A DNA stretch of 64,000 bases. It comes from Streptomyces hundungensis. Lineage in GTDB: Bacteria > Actinomycetota > Actinomycetes > Streptomycetales > Streptomycetaceae. The position numbers and the translations under genes are program-made. The notes under the pieces are model-generated. The model was not told the origin of the DNA. It worked only from the letters and a program-made list of their open reading frames with translations, and searched no databases. Below, one piece after another: positions 17,052 to 28,395 of this stretch. Position 1 is the stretch's first letter. Every line of letters starts with the position of its first letter. The stretch is taken from contig NZ_CP032698.1 of assembly GCF_003627815.1 (NCBI RefSeq), forward strand, positions 5,890,001 to 5,954,000. Reading direction: 5' to 3'.

Positions 17052-18332
17052 ATGGAGTTCTACGCCGAGGCCGACACCGAACGCTGGGCCGCCGAGCCCG
17101 ACAAGCGGCCCGGCCGCACCGCCTTCCAGCGCGACCGCGCGCGGGTGCTGCACTCGGGGGCGCTGCGCCGTCTGTCCGGCAAGACGCAGGTCGTCACGCC
17201 GGGCTCGCGCAGTCAGGCCTGGGACGCGAGCCCCCGCACCCGGCTGACGCATTCGCTGGAGTGCGCGCAGGTCGGCCGTGAGCTGGGCGCCGCCCTCGGC
17301 TGCGACCCCGACCTGGTCGAAGCGGCCTGCCTCGCCCACGACATGGGGCACCCGCCGTTCGGGCACAACGGCGAGCAGGCGCTCAACGACTTCGCCAAGG
17401 ACATCGGCGGCTTCGAGGGCAACGCCCAGTCGCTGCGGCTGCTGACCCGGCTGGAGCCGAAGCGCTTCGTGCGGGCCGCGGAGAGCGGGAAGCCCGTCAG
17501 CGTCGGCCTCAACCTCACCCGGGCCGCGCTGGACGCGGCGACCAAGTACCCCTGGGCGCGCGGCGGTCACCCCACCGACCCGGCCTCGGTGAAGTTCGGT
17601 GTGTACGAGGACGACCTGCCGGTCTTCGCCTGGGTCAGGGAGGGCGCCACGCCCTACAGCAAGTGTTTCGAGGCCCAGGTGATGGACTGGTCCGACGACG
17701 TGGCGTACTCGGTCCACGACTTCGAGGACGGTCTGCACGCCGGGCACATCGACCCGGGCGCGCTGCGCTCCGAGACGGAGCGGGCCGACATCTGGCGGGT
17801 CGCGATCGGCCGTTACGTCCCGCAGGACACCGATCCCCAGGAGCTGAGCGAGGCCCTGGAGCGGTTGACCGAGCAGGACTGGTGGCCGCACCGCTACGAC
17901 GGTTCGGCGGTCTCGCAGGCCCGCCTCAAGGACGCCACGAGCCAGCTCATCGGCCGGTTCTGCCTGGCCGCCGAGGGCGCGACGCGTGCCGCGTTCGGCA
18001 CCGGGCACCTGACCCGGTACGGCGCGGAGCTGGTGGTGCCGCGCGCGGCGCGCAACGAATGCGCCGTACTGAAGGCGGTCGCCGACCGCTATGTAATGCA
18101 GCGCGACGAGCAGGAGAGGCTCCGCGCCGACCAGCGCGTGGTGCTGGCCGAGCTCGCGGACGCGCTGACCGCCCGGGCGCCCGCCGAGGGCCTCGACCCG
18201 CAGTTCCGGGCGCTGTACGAGGAGGCGGACGACGAGCGGACGAGGAAGCGGGTGATCGTCGATCAGATCGCCTCGCTCACCGACGCGGCGGCCCGCTCGT
18301 TGCACTCCAGACTCACCGTGCACCACCGGTAA
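17052..18332 (+). CDS. dgt: Deoxyguanosinetriphosphate triphosphohydrolase (dGTPase)
   Basis: A 426-aa HD-domain dNTP triphosphohydrolase that cuts dGTP to deoxyguanosine and tripolyphosphate. The metal-binding residues are in [11 protein letters not shown] and [15 protein letters not shown], with the later Asp in [21 protein letters not shown] 17052 ([12 protein letters not shown]) was chosen over an upstream in-frame start because TACTGT lies just before it, suggesting a leaderless message. In Streptomyces it sits upstream of dnaG, as here, with one gene between. Confidence 0.92.
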   Translation: MEFYAEADTERWAAEPDKRPGRTAFQRDRARVLHSGALRRLSGKTQVVTPGSRSQAWDASPRTRLTHSLECAQVGRELGAALGCDPDLVEAACLAHDMGHPPFGHNGEQALNDFAKDIGGFEGNAQSLRLLTRLEPKRFVRAAESGKPVSVGLNLTRAALDAATKYPWARGGHPTDPASVKFGVYEDDLPVFAWVREGATPYSKCFEAQVMDWSDDVAYSVHDFEDGLHAGHIDPGALRSETERADIWRVAIGRYVPQDTDPQELSEALERLTEQDWWPHRYDGSAVSQARLKDATSQLIGRFCLAAEGATRAAFGTGHLTRYGAELVVPRAARNECAVLKAVADRYVMQRDEQERLRADQRVVLAELADALTARAPAEGLDPQFRALYEEADDERTRKRVIVDQIASLTDAAARSLHSRLTVHHR

Positions 18333-18441
18333 TCCCGGCCGTCCCCGCGTCCCAACGGAGCAAGCCCTCTTCCCCCATCACGCTCCGTGCGGGACGCTCG
18401 CAGGTGGCGGCGCCGCGCAGCAAGCACCGAGGAGGCATCAA

Positions 18442-19704
18442 GTGGTCGACGCAGATCGGACATTCGTCATTGTCGGAGGCGGTCTCGCGGGGGCGAAAGC
18501 CGCCGAGACCCTCCGGTCCGAGGGCTTCAACGGGCGGGTGATCCTCATCGGCGACGAGCGCGAGCACCCCTATGAACGCCCGCCCCTGTCCAAGGGGTTC
18601 CTCTCCGGCAAGGAGGAGCGCGACAGCGTCTTCGTGCACGAGGCCGCCTGGTACGCGCGCAACGACATCGAGCTGCACCTGGGCCAGACCGTCACCGCCA
18701 TCGACCGCGAGGCCAAGACGGTCCGCCTCGGGGACGGCGCCCTCATCCAGTACGACCGGCTGCTCCTTGCCACCGGCGCCGAGCCGCGCCGCCTGGACAT
18801 CCCCGGCACCGATCTGGCGGGCGTCCACCATCTGCGCCGCCTTGCGCACTCCGAGCGGCTGCGGCACGTCCTGAAGGCGCTCGGCCGCGACAACGGGCAC
18901 CTCGTGATCTCGGGCGCCGGCTGGATCGGCCTGGAGGTCGCGGCCGCCGCCCGGGGGTACGGCGCGGAGGTCACCGTCGTCGAGCCGGAGCCCACCCCGC
19001 TGCACAACGTGATCGGCCCCGAGCTGGGCCAGCTCTTCGCGGACCTGCACGCCGAGCACGGGGTGCGCTTCCACTTCGGCGCCCGCCTCACCGAGATCGT
19101 CGGCCAGGACGGCCTGGTGCTCGCGGCCCGCACCGACGACGGCGAGGAACACCTCGCGCACGACGTGCTCGCCGCGATCGGCGCCGCCCCGCGCACCTCG
19201 CTCGCCGAGACGGCCGGGCTCGCCATGGTCGACCGGGCGCACGGCGGCGGCATCGCCGTGGACGCCTCGCTGCGCACCTCGGACCCGGACATCTTCGCCG
19301 CGGGCGACGTGGCCGCGGTCCACCACCCGCTGCTAGACACCCGGCTGCGCGTCGAACACTGGGCCAACGCGCTCAACGGGGGACCGGCCGCCGCTCGCGC
19401 GATGCTGGACCAGCACGTGACGTACGACCGCATCCCCTATTTCTTCTCCGACCAGTACGACCTCGGGCTCGAATACTCGGGGTGGGCGCCGCCGGGCTCC
19501 TACGACCAGGTGGTGATCCGGGGCGACACCGGCAAGCGGGAGTTCATCGCGTTCTGGCTGGGCGAGGGCCGGGTGCTGGCCGGAATGAACGTCAACGTGT
19601 GGGATGTCACAGCGCCGATCCAGGCGCTGATCCGGGGCGGCGCCCCGGTGGACGCCGAGGCGCTCGCCGATCCGTCCGTCCCGCTCGACTCCCTCGCACC
19701 CTGA
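18442..19704 (+). CDS. NAD(P)/FAD-dependent ferredoxin reductase
   Basis: A 420-aa two-dinucleotide-site flavoprotein of the ferredoxin/putidaredoxin reductase family. FAD motif FVIVGGGLAGAKAAETL at the N-terminus, NAD motif VISGAGWIGLEVAAAARG near 155, second FAD motif IFAAGDVAAVHHP near 283, and the C-terminal reductase domain (RVEHWANALNGG, IPYFFSDQYDLGLEYSG). It transfers electrons from NAD(P)H to a ferredoxin, typically for a P450 or dioxygenase; no such partner gene is adjacent. The GTG start follows GAGGAGG. Confidence 0.9.
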   Translation: MVDADRTFVIVGGGLAGAKAAETLRSEGFNGRVILIGDEREHPYERPPLSKGFLSGKEERDSVFVHEAAWYARNDIELHLGQTVTAIDREAKTVRLGDGALIQYDRLLLATGAEPRRLDIPGTDLAGVHHLRRLAHSERLRHVLKALGRDNGHLVISGAGWIGLEVAAAARGYGAEVTVVEPEPTPLHNVIGPELGQLFADLHAEHGVRFHFGARLTEIVGQDGLVLAARTDDGEEHLAHDVLAAIGAAPRTSLAETAGLAMVDRAHGGGIAVDASLRTSDPDIFAAGDVAAVHHPLLDTRLRVEHWANALNGGPAAARAMLDQHVTYDRIPYFFSDQYDLGLEYSGWAPPGSYDQVVIRGDTGKREFIAFWLGEGRVLAGMNVNVWDVTAPIQALIRGGAPVDAEALADPSVPLDSLAP

Positions 19705-19733
19705 GCGTCCTTGAGTCCCCGTAGACTTCACGC

Positions 19734-21629
19734 GTGGCAGGCAGGATCAACGATGACGACGTGAAGGCGGTACGGGACGCGGTCCCGATCGACGCCGTCG
19801 TGTCCGAGTACCTCCAGCTGCGCAACGCCGGGGGCGGCAACCTCAAGGGCCTGTGCCCCTTCCACGACGAGAAGTCGCCGTCCTTCCAGGTCAGCCCGAG
19901 CAAGGGTCTCTTCCACTGTTTCGGCTGCCAGGAGGGCGGCGACACGATCGCCTTCGTGCGGAAGATCGACCACCTGTCGTTCTCCGAGGCGGTCGAGCGG
20001 CTCGCCGCCACCGCGGGCATCACGCTGCGCTACGAGGAGGGCGGCTACAACCCGTCCAACCAGCGCGGTGAGCGGATCCGTCTGGTCGAGGCGCACAAGG
20101 CGGCCGCGCAGTTCTACATCGAGCAGCTGGACGGCCCCGAGGCGGAGATCGGCCGCAAGTTCCTCGCGGAGCGCGGCTTCGACCAGGCGGCGGCCGCCCA
20201 CTTCGGGGTGGGCTACAGCCCGGCCGGCTGGGACCATCTGACGCGCTTCCTGCGCGGCAAGGGCTTCACCGACAAGGAGCTCCTGACCTCCGGGCTCGCC
20301 CAGGAGAGCCGCCGCAACCCCATCGACCGTTTCCGTGGCCGGCTGATGTGGCCGATCCGCGACGTGTCGGGCGAGGTCGTCGGTTTCGGCGCGCGCAAGC
20401 TGCGCGACGACGACAACGGGCCGAAGTACCTGAACACCCCCGAGACCCCGATCTACAAGAAGTCCCAGGTCCTGTACGGCATCGACCTCGCGAAGAAGGA
20501 CATCGCCAAGTCGAGCCGGGCGGTGGTCGTCGAGGGGTACACCGATGTCATGGCCTGTCATCTGGCGGGCGTCACCACCGCCATCGCGACGTGCGGCACG
20601 GCTTTCGGCGGCGACCACATCAAGATCCTGCGCCGGCTCCTCATGGACAACGGCTCGGCCCGGGTGATCTTCACCTTCGACGGTGACGCGGCCGGCCAGA
20701 AGGCGGCCCTGCGTGCCTTCGAGGACGACCAGAAGTTCGCCGCCGAGACGTACATCGCGATCGCGCCCGACAACATGGACCCGTGCGATCTGCGCCTGGC
20801 CAAGGGCGACGAGGCGGTGGCGGACCTGGTTCAGCCCCGCACCCCGCTCTTCGAGTTCGCCATCCGCCAGATCGTCCAGCGCTACGACCTGGAGACCCCG
20901 GCGGGCCGCGCCGCGGCCCTCGACGAGGCGGCGCCCATCGTCGCCCGCATCAAGAACGTGGCGTCCCAGCACGAGGTGGCCGTCCAACTCGCCGGGATCC
21001 TCGGCATCCTGGACACCCAGTTCGTGGTGAAGCGGGTCGCCCAGCTCGCCCGCTGGGCCCGCGACCGCGGCGGCAAGGGCCCCGCGCCCGCGCAGCACCG
21101 CCGCCAGCAGTACGAGAGCGCCGCCCCGCGCCCCGCCGCGGGCCCCGGCCCCGCCCTGAACCTGCGCAGCCCCGCCCACCGCACCGAACGCGAGCTGCTC
21201 AAGCTGGCGTTGCAGCATCCGCATCTGGTGTCCCCGGCGTTCGACGCGTACGGCACGGACGAGTTCACCGCCCCGCCCTATGCCGCGGTCCGCCAGTGCA
21301 TCCAGGACGCGGGCGGCGCCACCGACGCGCCCTCCGACTATCTGCCGGCCGTCATGGACTGCGCGCCCAACGACGTGGTGCGCGCGCTCGTCACCGAGCT
21401 CGCCGTCGAGGCCATCCACGCCCGTACGGTCGACGAGGCGTACGCGGGCGAGCAGTTGGTGGCGGTACGCCGCCGGGCCGTCGACCGCCGTCTCCTGGAC
21501 ATCCAGGGCACCCTGGCGCGCCTGGGCCAGAACGGCGACCCGGCCCAACTGGCCGCCGTGCAGAACGAGTTGTGGGTCCTTCAGCAGTACGGCCAGGCCC
21601 TGCGCAACAAGGGCGCCGCGGCCCTCTAG
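19734..21629 (+). CDS. dnaG: DNA primase DnaG
   Basis: A 631-aa replication primase that makes RNA primers at the fork. The N-terminal zinc site is CPFH plus CFGC (Cys41, His44, Cys62, Cys65). The TOPRIM core shows VVVEGYTDVMA near 264 and FTFDGDAAGQKAA near 314. The C-terminal helicase-binding region begins after a Pro-rich linker near 455. GTG 19734 has TAGACT six bases upstream, a typical leaderless arrangement. It is followed by the sigma factor gene, an order I recall for Streptomyces. Confidence 0.97.
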   Translation: MAGRINDDDVKAVRDAVPIDAVVSEYLQLRNAGGGNLKGLCPFHDEKSPSFQVSPSKGLFHCFGCQEGGDTIAFVRKIDHLSFSEAVERLAATAGITLRYEEGGYNPSNQRGERIRLVEAHKAAAQFYIEQLDGPEAEIGRKFLAERGFDQAAAAHFGVGYSPAGWDHLTRFLRGKGFTDKELLTSGLAQESRRNPIDRFRGRLMWPIRDVSGEVVGFGARKLRDDDNGPKYLNTPETPIYKKSQVLYGIDLAKKDIAKSSRAVVVEGYTDVMACHLAGVTTAIATCGTAFGGDHIKILRRLLMDNGSARVIFTFDGDAAGQKAALRAFEDDQKFAAETYIAIAPDNMDPCDLRLAKGDEAVADLVQPRTPLFEFAIRQIVQRYDLETPAGRAAALDEAAPIVARIKNVASQHEVAVQLAGILGILDTQFVVKRVAQLARWARDRGGKGPAPAQHRRQQYESAAPRPAAGPGPALNLRSPAHRTERELLKLALQHPHLVSPAFDAYGTDEFTAPPYAAVRQCIQDAGGATDAPSDYLPAVMDCAPNDVVRALVTELAVEAIHARTVDEAYAGEQLVAVRRRAVDRRLLDIQGTLARLGQNGDPAQLAAVQNELWVLQQYGQALRNKGAAAL

Positions 21630-21759
21630 GACCCCTCGGGCCATTCGGGCGCGCGCGGCGGCAGGTCCGCCCCCGTAACCACCCGGTCACGCACCGGCTT
21701 CAAAAAGTCGCCGCACGCCCGTCGCGGCGACGGTGTGTCGTACCCCACACTGGGGTGCG

Positions 21760-23010
<1,251 letters not shown>

Positions 23011-23014
23011 CGAG

Positions 23015-23043
23015 GGCCGGTACGGAACACCCCCGTACCGGCC
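23015..23043 (+). terminator. Bidirectional hairpin between hrdA and the ABC exporter
   Basis: Stem GGCCGGTACGG (23015-23025) pairs perfectly with CCGTACCGGCC (23033-23043) around a 7-nt loop. It lies between the convergent stops of hrdA and the exporter gene. There is no long U-run, as is common in Streptomyces. Confidence 0.75.
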
Positions 23044-23061
23044 TCCCAATTGCCGGGTTCG

Positions 23062-24990
23062 TCAGTCGACTTCGGCTACCGCCTGGGCGAACTGGGCCGC
23101 GTACAGGCGGGCGTACGCGCCCTCGGCCGCCAACAGTTCGTCGTGCGTGCCCTGTTCGACGATCGAGCCGTTCTCCATCACCAGGATGACGTCCGCGTCC
23201 CGGATCGTGGAGAGCCGGTGCGCGATGACGAACGACGTACGCCCGTGGGCGAGCCGCGCCATCGCCTTCTGGATCAGCACCTCGGTACGGGTGTCGACCG
23301 AACTCGTCGCCTCGTCGAGGACGAGGATCACCGGGTCGGACAGGAACGCCCGCGCGATGGTGATGAGCTGCTTCTCGCCCGCGCTGACGCCGCTGCCCTC
23401 GTCGTCGATGACGGTGTCGTAGCCCTCGGGCAGGGTGCGGATGAAGCGGTCCGCGTGGGCCGCCTTCGCCGCCTCCTCGATCTCCTCGCGGGTGACTTCC
23501 TTCGCCGCGCCGTACGCGATGTTGTCGGCGATCGTCCCGCCGAACAGCCAGGTGTCCTGGAGCACCATGCCGATGGAGGACCGCAGCTCCTCGCGGGTCA
23601 TCCGCGCCGCGTCCACCCCGTCCAGGGTGATCCGGCCACCGGTGACCTCGTAGAACCGCATGAGCAGATTGACCAGCGTCGTCTTGCCGGCGCCCGTGGG
23701 GCCGACGATCGCGACGGTGTGTCCGGGCTCCACCGTGAGCGAGAGGTCCTCGATGAGCGGCTTCTCCGGTTCGTACCGGAACGAGACGCCCTCCAGTGCG
23801 ACCGCGCCGCGCAGCACCTCGGGGCGCTCCGGCGATGCGGTGTCCGGTTCCTGCTCCTCGGCGTCGAGCAGTTCGAAGATCCGCTCGGCGGAGGCGACAC
23901 CGGACTGCACCAGGTTCGCCATGGAGGCGACCTGGGTCAGCGGCATCGAGAACTGCCGCGAGTACTGGATGAAGGCCTGGACGTCACCGATGGAGAGCGA
24001 GCCGGTCGCCACCCGCAGGCCGCCGACGACCGCCACCAGGACGTAGTTCAGGTTGGAGACGAACATCATCAGCGGCTGCATCACACCACTGTTGAACTGC
24101 GCCCGGAACGACGCCTCGTACAGCGCGTCGTTCTGTTCGGCGAAGGCGTTGGCCGACTCCTGCTGGCGCCCGAACACCTTCACCAGGGCGTGCCCGGTGT
24201 ACATCTCCTCGATGTGCGCGTTCAGCTTGCCCGTGGACTTCCACTGCTGGACGAACTGCGGCTGCGACCGCTTGCCGACCTTGGTGGCCACGACCACCGA
24301 CAGCGGCACCGTGACCAGCGCCACCAGGGCCAGCAGCGGCGAGATCCAGAACATCATCACCAGGACGCCGACGATGGTGAGCAGCGAGTTGATGAGCTGG
24401 CCCATCGTCTGCTGCATCGTCTGCGAGATGTTGTCGATGTCGTTGGTGGCGCGGCTGAGCACCTCACCGCGCTTGGCCTGGTCGAAGTAGGACAGGGGCA
24501 GTCGCGACAGTTTGGTCTGGATGTCCTCGCGCATCCGGAACACGGTCTTGTTGATGGCCCGGTTGGAGAGCCGGGTCGCCACCAGCATCATCAGACCGGC
24601 ACCGAGGTACACCGCGAGCGCCGTGAGCAGGACGGAGCCGACCGCGCCGAAGTCGATGCTGTCGCCGGGGGCGAAGTCCACGCCCGAGAGCATGTCGGCG
24701 AGGCCGCCCTGGCCCTTGGCGCGCAGCGCCTCAAGGGCCTGCGTCTTGGTCATGCCGTCCGGGAAGCGCGGGCCCACGACACCGGCGAAGACCAGGTCGG
24801 TCGCCCGGCCGAGGATCTTCGGTCCGATGACGGTCAGGCCGACACTGACGACGACCGCGAGCATCATCACGCTCAGGGTCGCCTTCTCCGGAGCGAGCCC
24901 CTTGAGGAGCCGCTTTCCGGATTCCTTGAAATTGAGGGAGCGCTGGTCGGGACCGCCGCCCATCATCATGCGTCCACCGGGCCCGCTCAT
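23062..24990 (-). CDS. ABC exporter half-transporter (degenerate signature subunit)
   Basis: A 642-aa fused membrane/ATPase half-transporter. The six-helix domain is followed by the nucleotide-binding domain with Walker A IVGPTGAGKTTLVNLL (near 430) and Walker B VILVLDEATSSVDT with intact Glu. Its signature motif reads VSAGEKQLITIARAF instead of LSGGQ. The ATG overlaps the stop of the preceding half-transporter gene (ATGA). The pair forms a heterodimer with one degenerate ATP site, as in TM287/288 and BmrCD-type multidrug exporters. The substrate is unknown. Confidence 0.9.
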   Translation of the reverse strand: MSGPGGRMMMGGGPDQRSLNFKESGKRLLKGLAPEKATLSVMMLAVVVSVGLTVIGPKILGRATDLVFAGVVGPRFPDGMTKTQALEALRAKGQGGLADMLSGVDFAPGDSIDFGAVGSVLLTALAVYLGAGLMMLVATRLSNRAINKTVFRMREDIQTKLSRLPLSYFDQAKRGEVLSRATNDIDNISQTMQQTMGQLINSLLTIVGVLVMMFWISPLLALVALVTVPLSVVVATKVGKRSQPQFVQQWKSTGKLNAHIEEMYTGHALVKVFGRQQESANAFAEQNDALYEASFRAQFNSGVMQPLMMFVSNLNYVLVAVVGGLRVATGSLSIGDVQAFIQYSRQFSMPLTQVASMANLVQSGVASAERIFELLDAEEQEPDTASPERPEVLRGAVALEGVSFRYEPEKPLIEDLSLTVEPGHTVAIVGPTGAGKTTLVNLLMRFYEVTGGRITLDGVDAARMTREELRSSIGMVLQDTWLFGGTIADNIAYGAAKEVTREEIEEAAKAAHADRFIRTLPEGYDTVIDDEGSGVSAGEKQLITIARAFLSDPVILVLDEATSSVDTRTEVLIQKAMARLAHGRTSFVIAHRLSTIRDADVILVMENGSIVEQGTHDELLAAEGAYARLYAAQFAQAVAEVD

Positions 24991-26765
24991 GCCGCCTCAG
25001 CCTCCGTCAGCTGGGAGAGCACGATCTCCCGGTACGTCTCGTTGCCGGCCATCAGTTCGTGATGGCGGCCGGTGCCGACGACCCGTCCCTCGTCGAGGAC
25101 GACGATCCGGTCGGCGTCGCGGATGGTGGAGACCCGCTGGGCGACGATCACGACCGTCGCCTCGGCGGTCTCGCGGGCGAGCGCGGAGCGCAGCGCCGCG
25201 TCGGTGGCGTAGTCGAGCGCCGAGAAGGAGTCGTCGAAGAGGTAGATCTCCGGGCGCTGCACCAGCGTCCGCGCGATCGCGAGCCGCTGGCGCTGGCCGC
25301 CGGAGACATTGGTGCCGCCCTGGGCGATCGGCGCGTCCAAACCGCCCTCCAGCTTGGTCACGAACTCCTTGGCTTGCGCCACTTCCAGCGCGTGCCACAG
25401 CTCCTCGTCGCTCGCGTCGGGGTTGCCGTACCGCAGGTTGGTGGCGACCGTGCCCGAGAAGAGATAGGGCTTCTGCGGCACCAGCGACACCGTCTTGGCG
25501 AGCAGCACGGGGTCGAGCGTGCGGACGTCCTCGCCGTCGACGAGCACCTGGCCATCGGTGGCGTCCATGAGGCGCGGCACGAGCCCGAGGAGGGTCGACT
25601 TGCCGCTGCCCGTGGAGCCGATGATCGCGGTGATCTCGCCGGGGCGGGCCACGAGTTCGACGCCGCGCAGCACGGACGCCTCGGCGCCGGGGTACTTGAA
25701 GTCGGCGCCCCGCACCTGAAGATGGCCGTGGCGGCGCAGTTCGGTGACGGGGCTCTTGGGCGGCACCACGCTGGTGTCCGTGCCCAGGACCTCCTCGATG
25801 CGCTCGGCGCAGACCTCGGCGCGGGGCACCATCATGAACATGAAGGTGGCCATCATGACGGCCATCACGATCTGCATGAGGTACGCCAGGAACGCGGTGA
25901 GCTGGCCGATCTGCATGCCGCCGCTGTCGATGCGGTGCGCGCCGAACCAGACCACGGCCACCGACGACAGGTTCACGACGGTCATGACGGTGGGGAACAT
26001 CAGCGCCATCAGCCGGCCGGTGGCGAGGGAGACGTCGGTGAGTTCGGTGTTGGCGCCCCGGAAGCGCTCCTGCTCGTACTCGTCCCGTACGAACGCCCGG
26101 ATCACGCGGTTGCCGGTGATCTGCTCGCGCAGCACGCGGTTGACCGTGTCCAGACGGGTCTGCATGGTGCGGAAGAGCGGCCGCATCCTGCGCACGATCA
26201 GCGAGACCGCGATGCCGAGGACGGGAACGACGGCGAGGAGCACACCCGACAGCGGAACGTCCTGGCCGAGCGCCATGACGATGCCGCCGACACACATGAT
26301 CGGCGCGGACACCATCAGCGTGAACGCCATCAGGACCAGCATCTGGACCTGCTGGACGTCATTGGTGGTCCGGGTGATCAGGGACGGTGCGCCGAACTGT
26401 CCGACCTCGCGGGCCGAGAAGGACTGCACCCGCGCGAAGACCCCGGCCCGGACGTCGCGCCCGAGGGCCGCGGCGGTTCTGGCGCCGTAGAAGACGGCTC
26501 CGATGTTGCAGAACACCTGGACGAGACTGACGGCGATCATGATGGCGCCGTGGGTCAGGATGTAACCCGTGTCCCCGTTCACAACGCCTTGGTCGATGAT
26601 GTCCGCGTTCAGGGTGGGCAGATAGAGGGTGGCGCTGGTCTGGAGCAGTTGCAGCAGCACCAGCAGGGCGATCGGTTTCTTGTACGGCCCTAGATGGGAC
26701 CGCAGGAGTCGTATGAGCACGCGCAGGCTCTCCGGGTCGGCAAGATCGGGGGTTCGACCCCCCAT
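24987..26765 (-). CDS. ABC exporter half-transporter (degenerate Walker B subunit)
   Basis: A 592-aa half-transporter: exporter membrane domain (IDQGVVNGDTGYIL, VGQFGAPSLITRTTNDVQQV), Walker A IIGSTGSGKSTLLGLV (near 385), canonical signature VSGGQRQRLAIARTL and Walker B IYLFDDSFSALD, where the catalytic Glu is Asp. Together with the SAGEK signature of the partner this makes one ATP site non-catalytic. ATG 26765 follows GGAG at 9 nt; an upstream GTG at 26780 is less likely. The message may continue from the FGGY kinase gene 84 bp upstream. Confidence 0.9.
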   Translation of the reverse strand: MGGRTPDLADPESLRVLIRLLRSHLGPYKKPIALLVLLQLLQTSATLYLPTLNADIIDQGVVNGDTGYILTHGAIMIAVSLVQVFCNIGAVFYGARTAAALGRDVRAGVFARVQSFSAREVGQFGAPSLITRTTNDVQQVQMLVLMAFTLMVSAPIMCVGGIVMALGQDVPLSGVLLAVVPVLGIAVSLIVRRMRPLFRTMQTRLDTVNRVLREQITGNRVIRAFVRDEYEQERFRGANTELTDVSLATGRLMALMFPTVMTVVNLSSVAVVWFGAHRIDSGGMQIGQLTAFLAYLMQIVMAVMMATFMFMMVPRAEVCAERIEEVLGTDTSVVPPKSPVTELRRHGHLQVRGADFKYPGAEASVLRGVELVARPGEITAIIGSTGSGKSTLLGLVPRLMDATDGQVLVDGEDVRTLDPVLLAKTVSLVPQKPYLFSGTVATNLRYGNPDASDEELWHALEVAQAKEFVTKLEGGLDAPIAQGGTNVSGGQRQRLAIARTLVQRPEIYLFDDSFSALDYATDAALRSALARETAEATVVIVAQRVSTIRDADRIVVLDEGRVVGTGRHHELMAGNETYREIVLSQLTEAEAA

Positions 26766-26849
26766 CTTGCGACACTCCACCGCTGGAAGCTCAAGCGATT
26801 ATCCAGCCCGAGTCAAAAGGAATAGCAAAGAGCGTGGCCGGGGCCGGAG

Positions 26850-28295
26850 TCAAGAACCCTGGCCGAAGGCGCCGGGGTGGATCTCGTCACGGGTGGCGAT
26901 GTACTGCTGACGCACCGCCTGTCCGACGGAGAGTTCCTCCCCCGGCTCGAATATCTGCGCCGCCGCGCCCTGCCAGGCCGGCGGGGTGTGCGCGCCGAGC
27001 GTCCCCTGGGAGACGCCGAGCGCCCAGGCCGCCTGCCGGGCGGCGCCGAGCGCCGCGTACTCGGCGGGCTGGGGGACCACGACCTGCGTACCGAACAGGG
27101 CGGGCGCGGCCGCCTGTACGGCGGGCAGTTCCGCGGCGGCGCCGAGCAGGAAGACCCGCCGCACCTCGACTCCGCGCATCCGCAGCACGTCCAGGGCGTC
27201 GCCCAGCGAGCAGAGCATGCCCTCGAAGGCGGCCCGCGCCAGGTGTTCGGGCTTCATCGACTCGCGGCGCAGCCCGGCCAGGGTGCCCGCGGCGTGCGGG
27301 AGGCGGGGGGTGCGCTCGCCTTCCAGGTAGGGCAGCAGGACGAGCCCGCTGGCGCCGGGGGTGGACTTGAGGGCGAGGGCGCTGAGTTCGGCGAGATCCT
27401 CCACGCCGAGCAGTTCCGCCGTCCCGCGCAGGGTGCGGACGGCGTTGCTCGTATGGACGACGGGCAGATGCATGCCCGTGGCGTCGGCGAAGGACGTAAT
27501 CATCCCGCTCGGGTCGGCCAGCGCCTCGTGGTGCACGGCCATGACCGAGCCCGAGGCGCCGAGCGAGACCACCGCGTCGCCCACCCCGACCCCGAGCCCG
27601 AACGCGGCCGCCATCGTCTCGCCGGTGCCGGCCGAGATGAGCAGGCCTTCGGGGGTGGTGCCGGCCGCGTCCGAGGGGCCGAGCACCTCGGGCAGCGCCA
27701 CTTGGTGGCCGAGCGCGAGCTCGACCAGATCGGGGCGGTAGAAGCCGGTGGCGGCGGACCAGTACCCGGTGCCGGAGGCGGCACCGCGGTCGGTGGTGCG
27801 CCGGGCGGGCCGGCCGAGCAGTTGCCACACCAGCCAGTCGTGGGCCTGGAGCACGCCGGCGGTGCGCTGGGCGGCCTCGGGTTCGTGCCGTGCCAGCCAG
27901 CGCAGTTTGGCCACCGCCTGGGCAGCCTGCGGCACACACCCGACGGCCTGCGCCCAGGCCTCCCGGCTGCCGAGCCCGTCGACGAGGTCGGCCGCGGCGA
28001 CCTGCGCCCGCTTGTCGTTGCCGGTCAGCGCGGGCCGCACGAGGTTGCCCTGGCCGTCCAGCGGCAGCAGTCCGTGCTGCTGGGCACAGACCCCGATGGC
28101 CTGGACGCCTTCGAGGAGCCCGCCGGCCGCCGCCTCACCGAGCGAGAGGAGCCACGCCTGCGGATCCACCTCGGTCGCCTTGGGTTCCACCGGGTGCGGG
28201 GCGTACCCCTGCCGCAGCACGGCACCCGTGTCGGTGTCGCAGACGACGATGCGAGTGAAGGCGGAAGAGCTGTCCAGCCCGGCGACTATCCCCAT
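26850..28295 (-). CDS. xylB: FGGY-family carbohydrate kinase (xylulokinase-like)
   Basis: A 481-aa sugar kinase of the actin-like ATPase fold. N-terminal phosphate motif GLDSSSAFTRIVVCDTDTG, substrate segment VGVCAQQHGLLPLDGQG, ADP/phosphate segment VSLGASGSVMAVHHEAL and a conserved C-terminal segment EYAALGAARQAAWALG. The best fit is D-xylulose phosphorylation, but no xylose isomerase or sugar transporter is adjacent, so the exact sugar is not proven. It starts at ATG 28295 (MGIVAGLDSSSAF). Confidence 0.8.
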   Translation of the reverse strand: MGIVAGLDSSSAFTRIVVCDTDTGAVLRQGYAPHPVEPKATEVDPQAWLLSLGEAAAGGLLEGVQAIGVCAQQHGLLPLDGQGNLVRPALTGNDKRAQVAAADLVDGLGSREAWAQAVGCVPQAAQAVAKLRWLARHEPEAAQRTAGVLQAHDWLVWQLLGRPARRTTDRGAASGTGYWSAATGFYRPDLVELALGHQVALPEVLGPSDAAGTTPEGLLISAGTGETMAAAFGLGVGVGDAVVSLGASGSVMAVHHEALADPSGMITSFADATGMHLPVVHTSNAVRTLRGTAELLGVEDLAELSALALKSTPGASGLVLLPYLEGERTPRLPHAAGTLAGLRRESMKPEHLARAAFEGMLCSLGDALDVLRMRGVEVRRVFLLGAAAELPAVQAAAPALFGTQVVVPQPAEYAALGAARQAAWALGVSQGTLGAHTPPAWQGAAAQIFEPGEELSVGQAVRQQYIATRDEIHPGAFGQGS

Positions 28296-28395
28296 GGTTG
28301 ACGATTCTGCCGCACGCGAGGGACTCCTGGGACGGCGGTGGCCGGGACAACGCTGTCGCCCGGCACGGTCGAGGGCACGCGGGGGTGCCCGTGGG

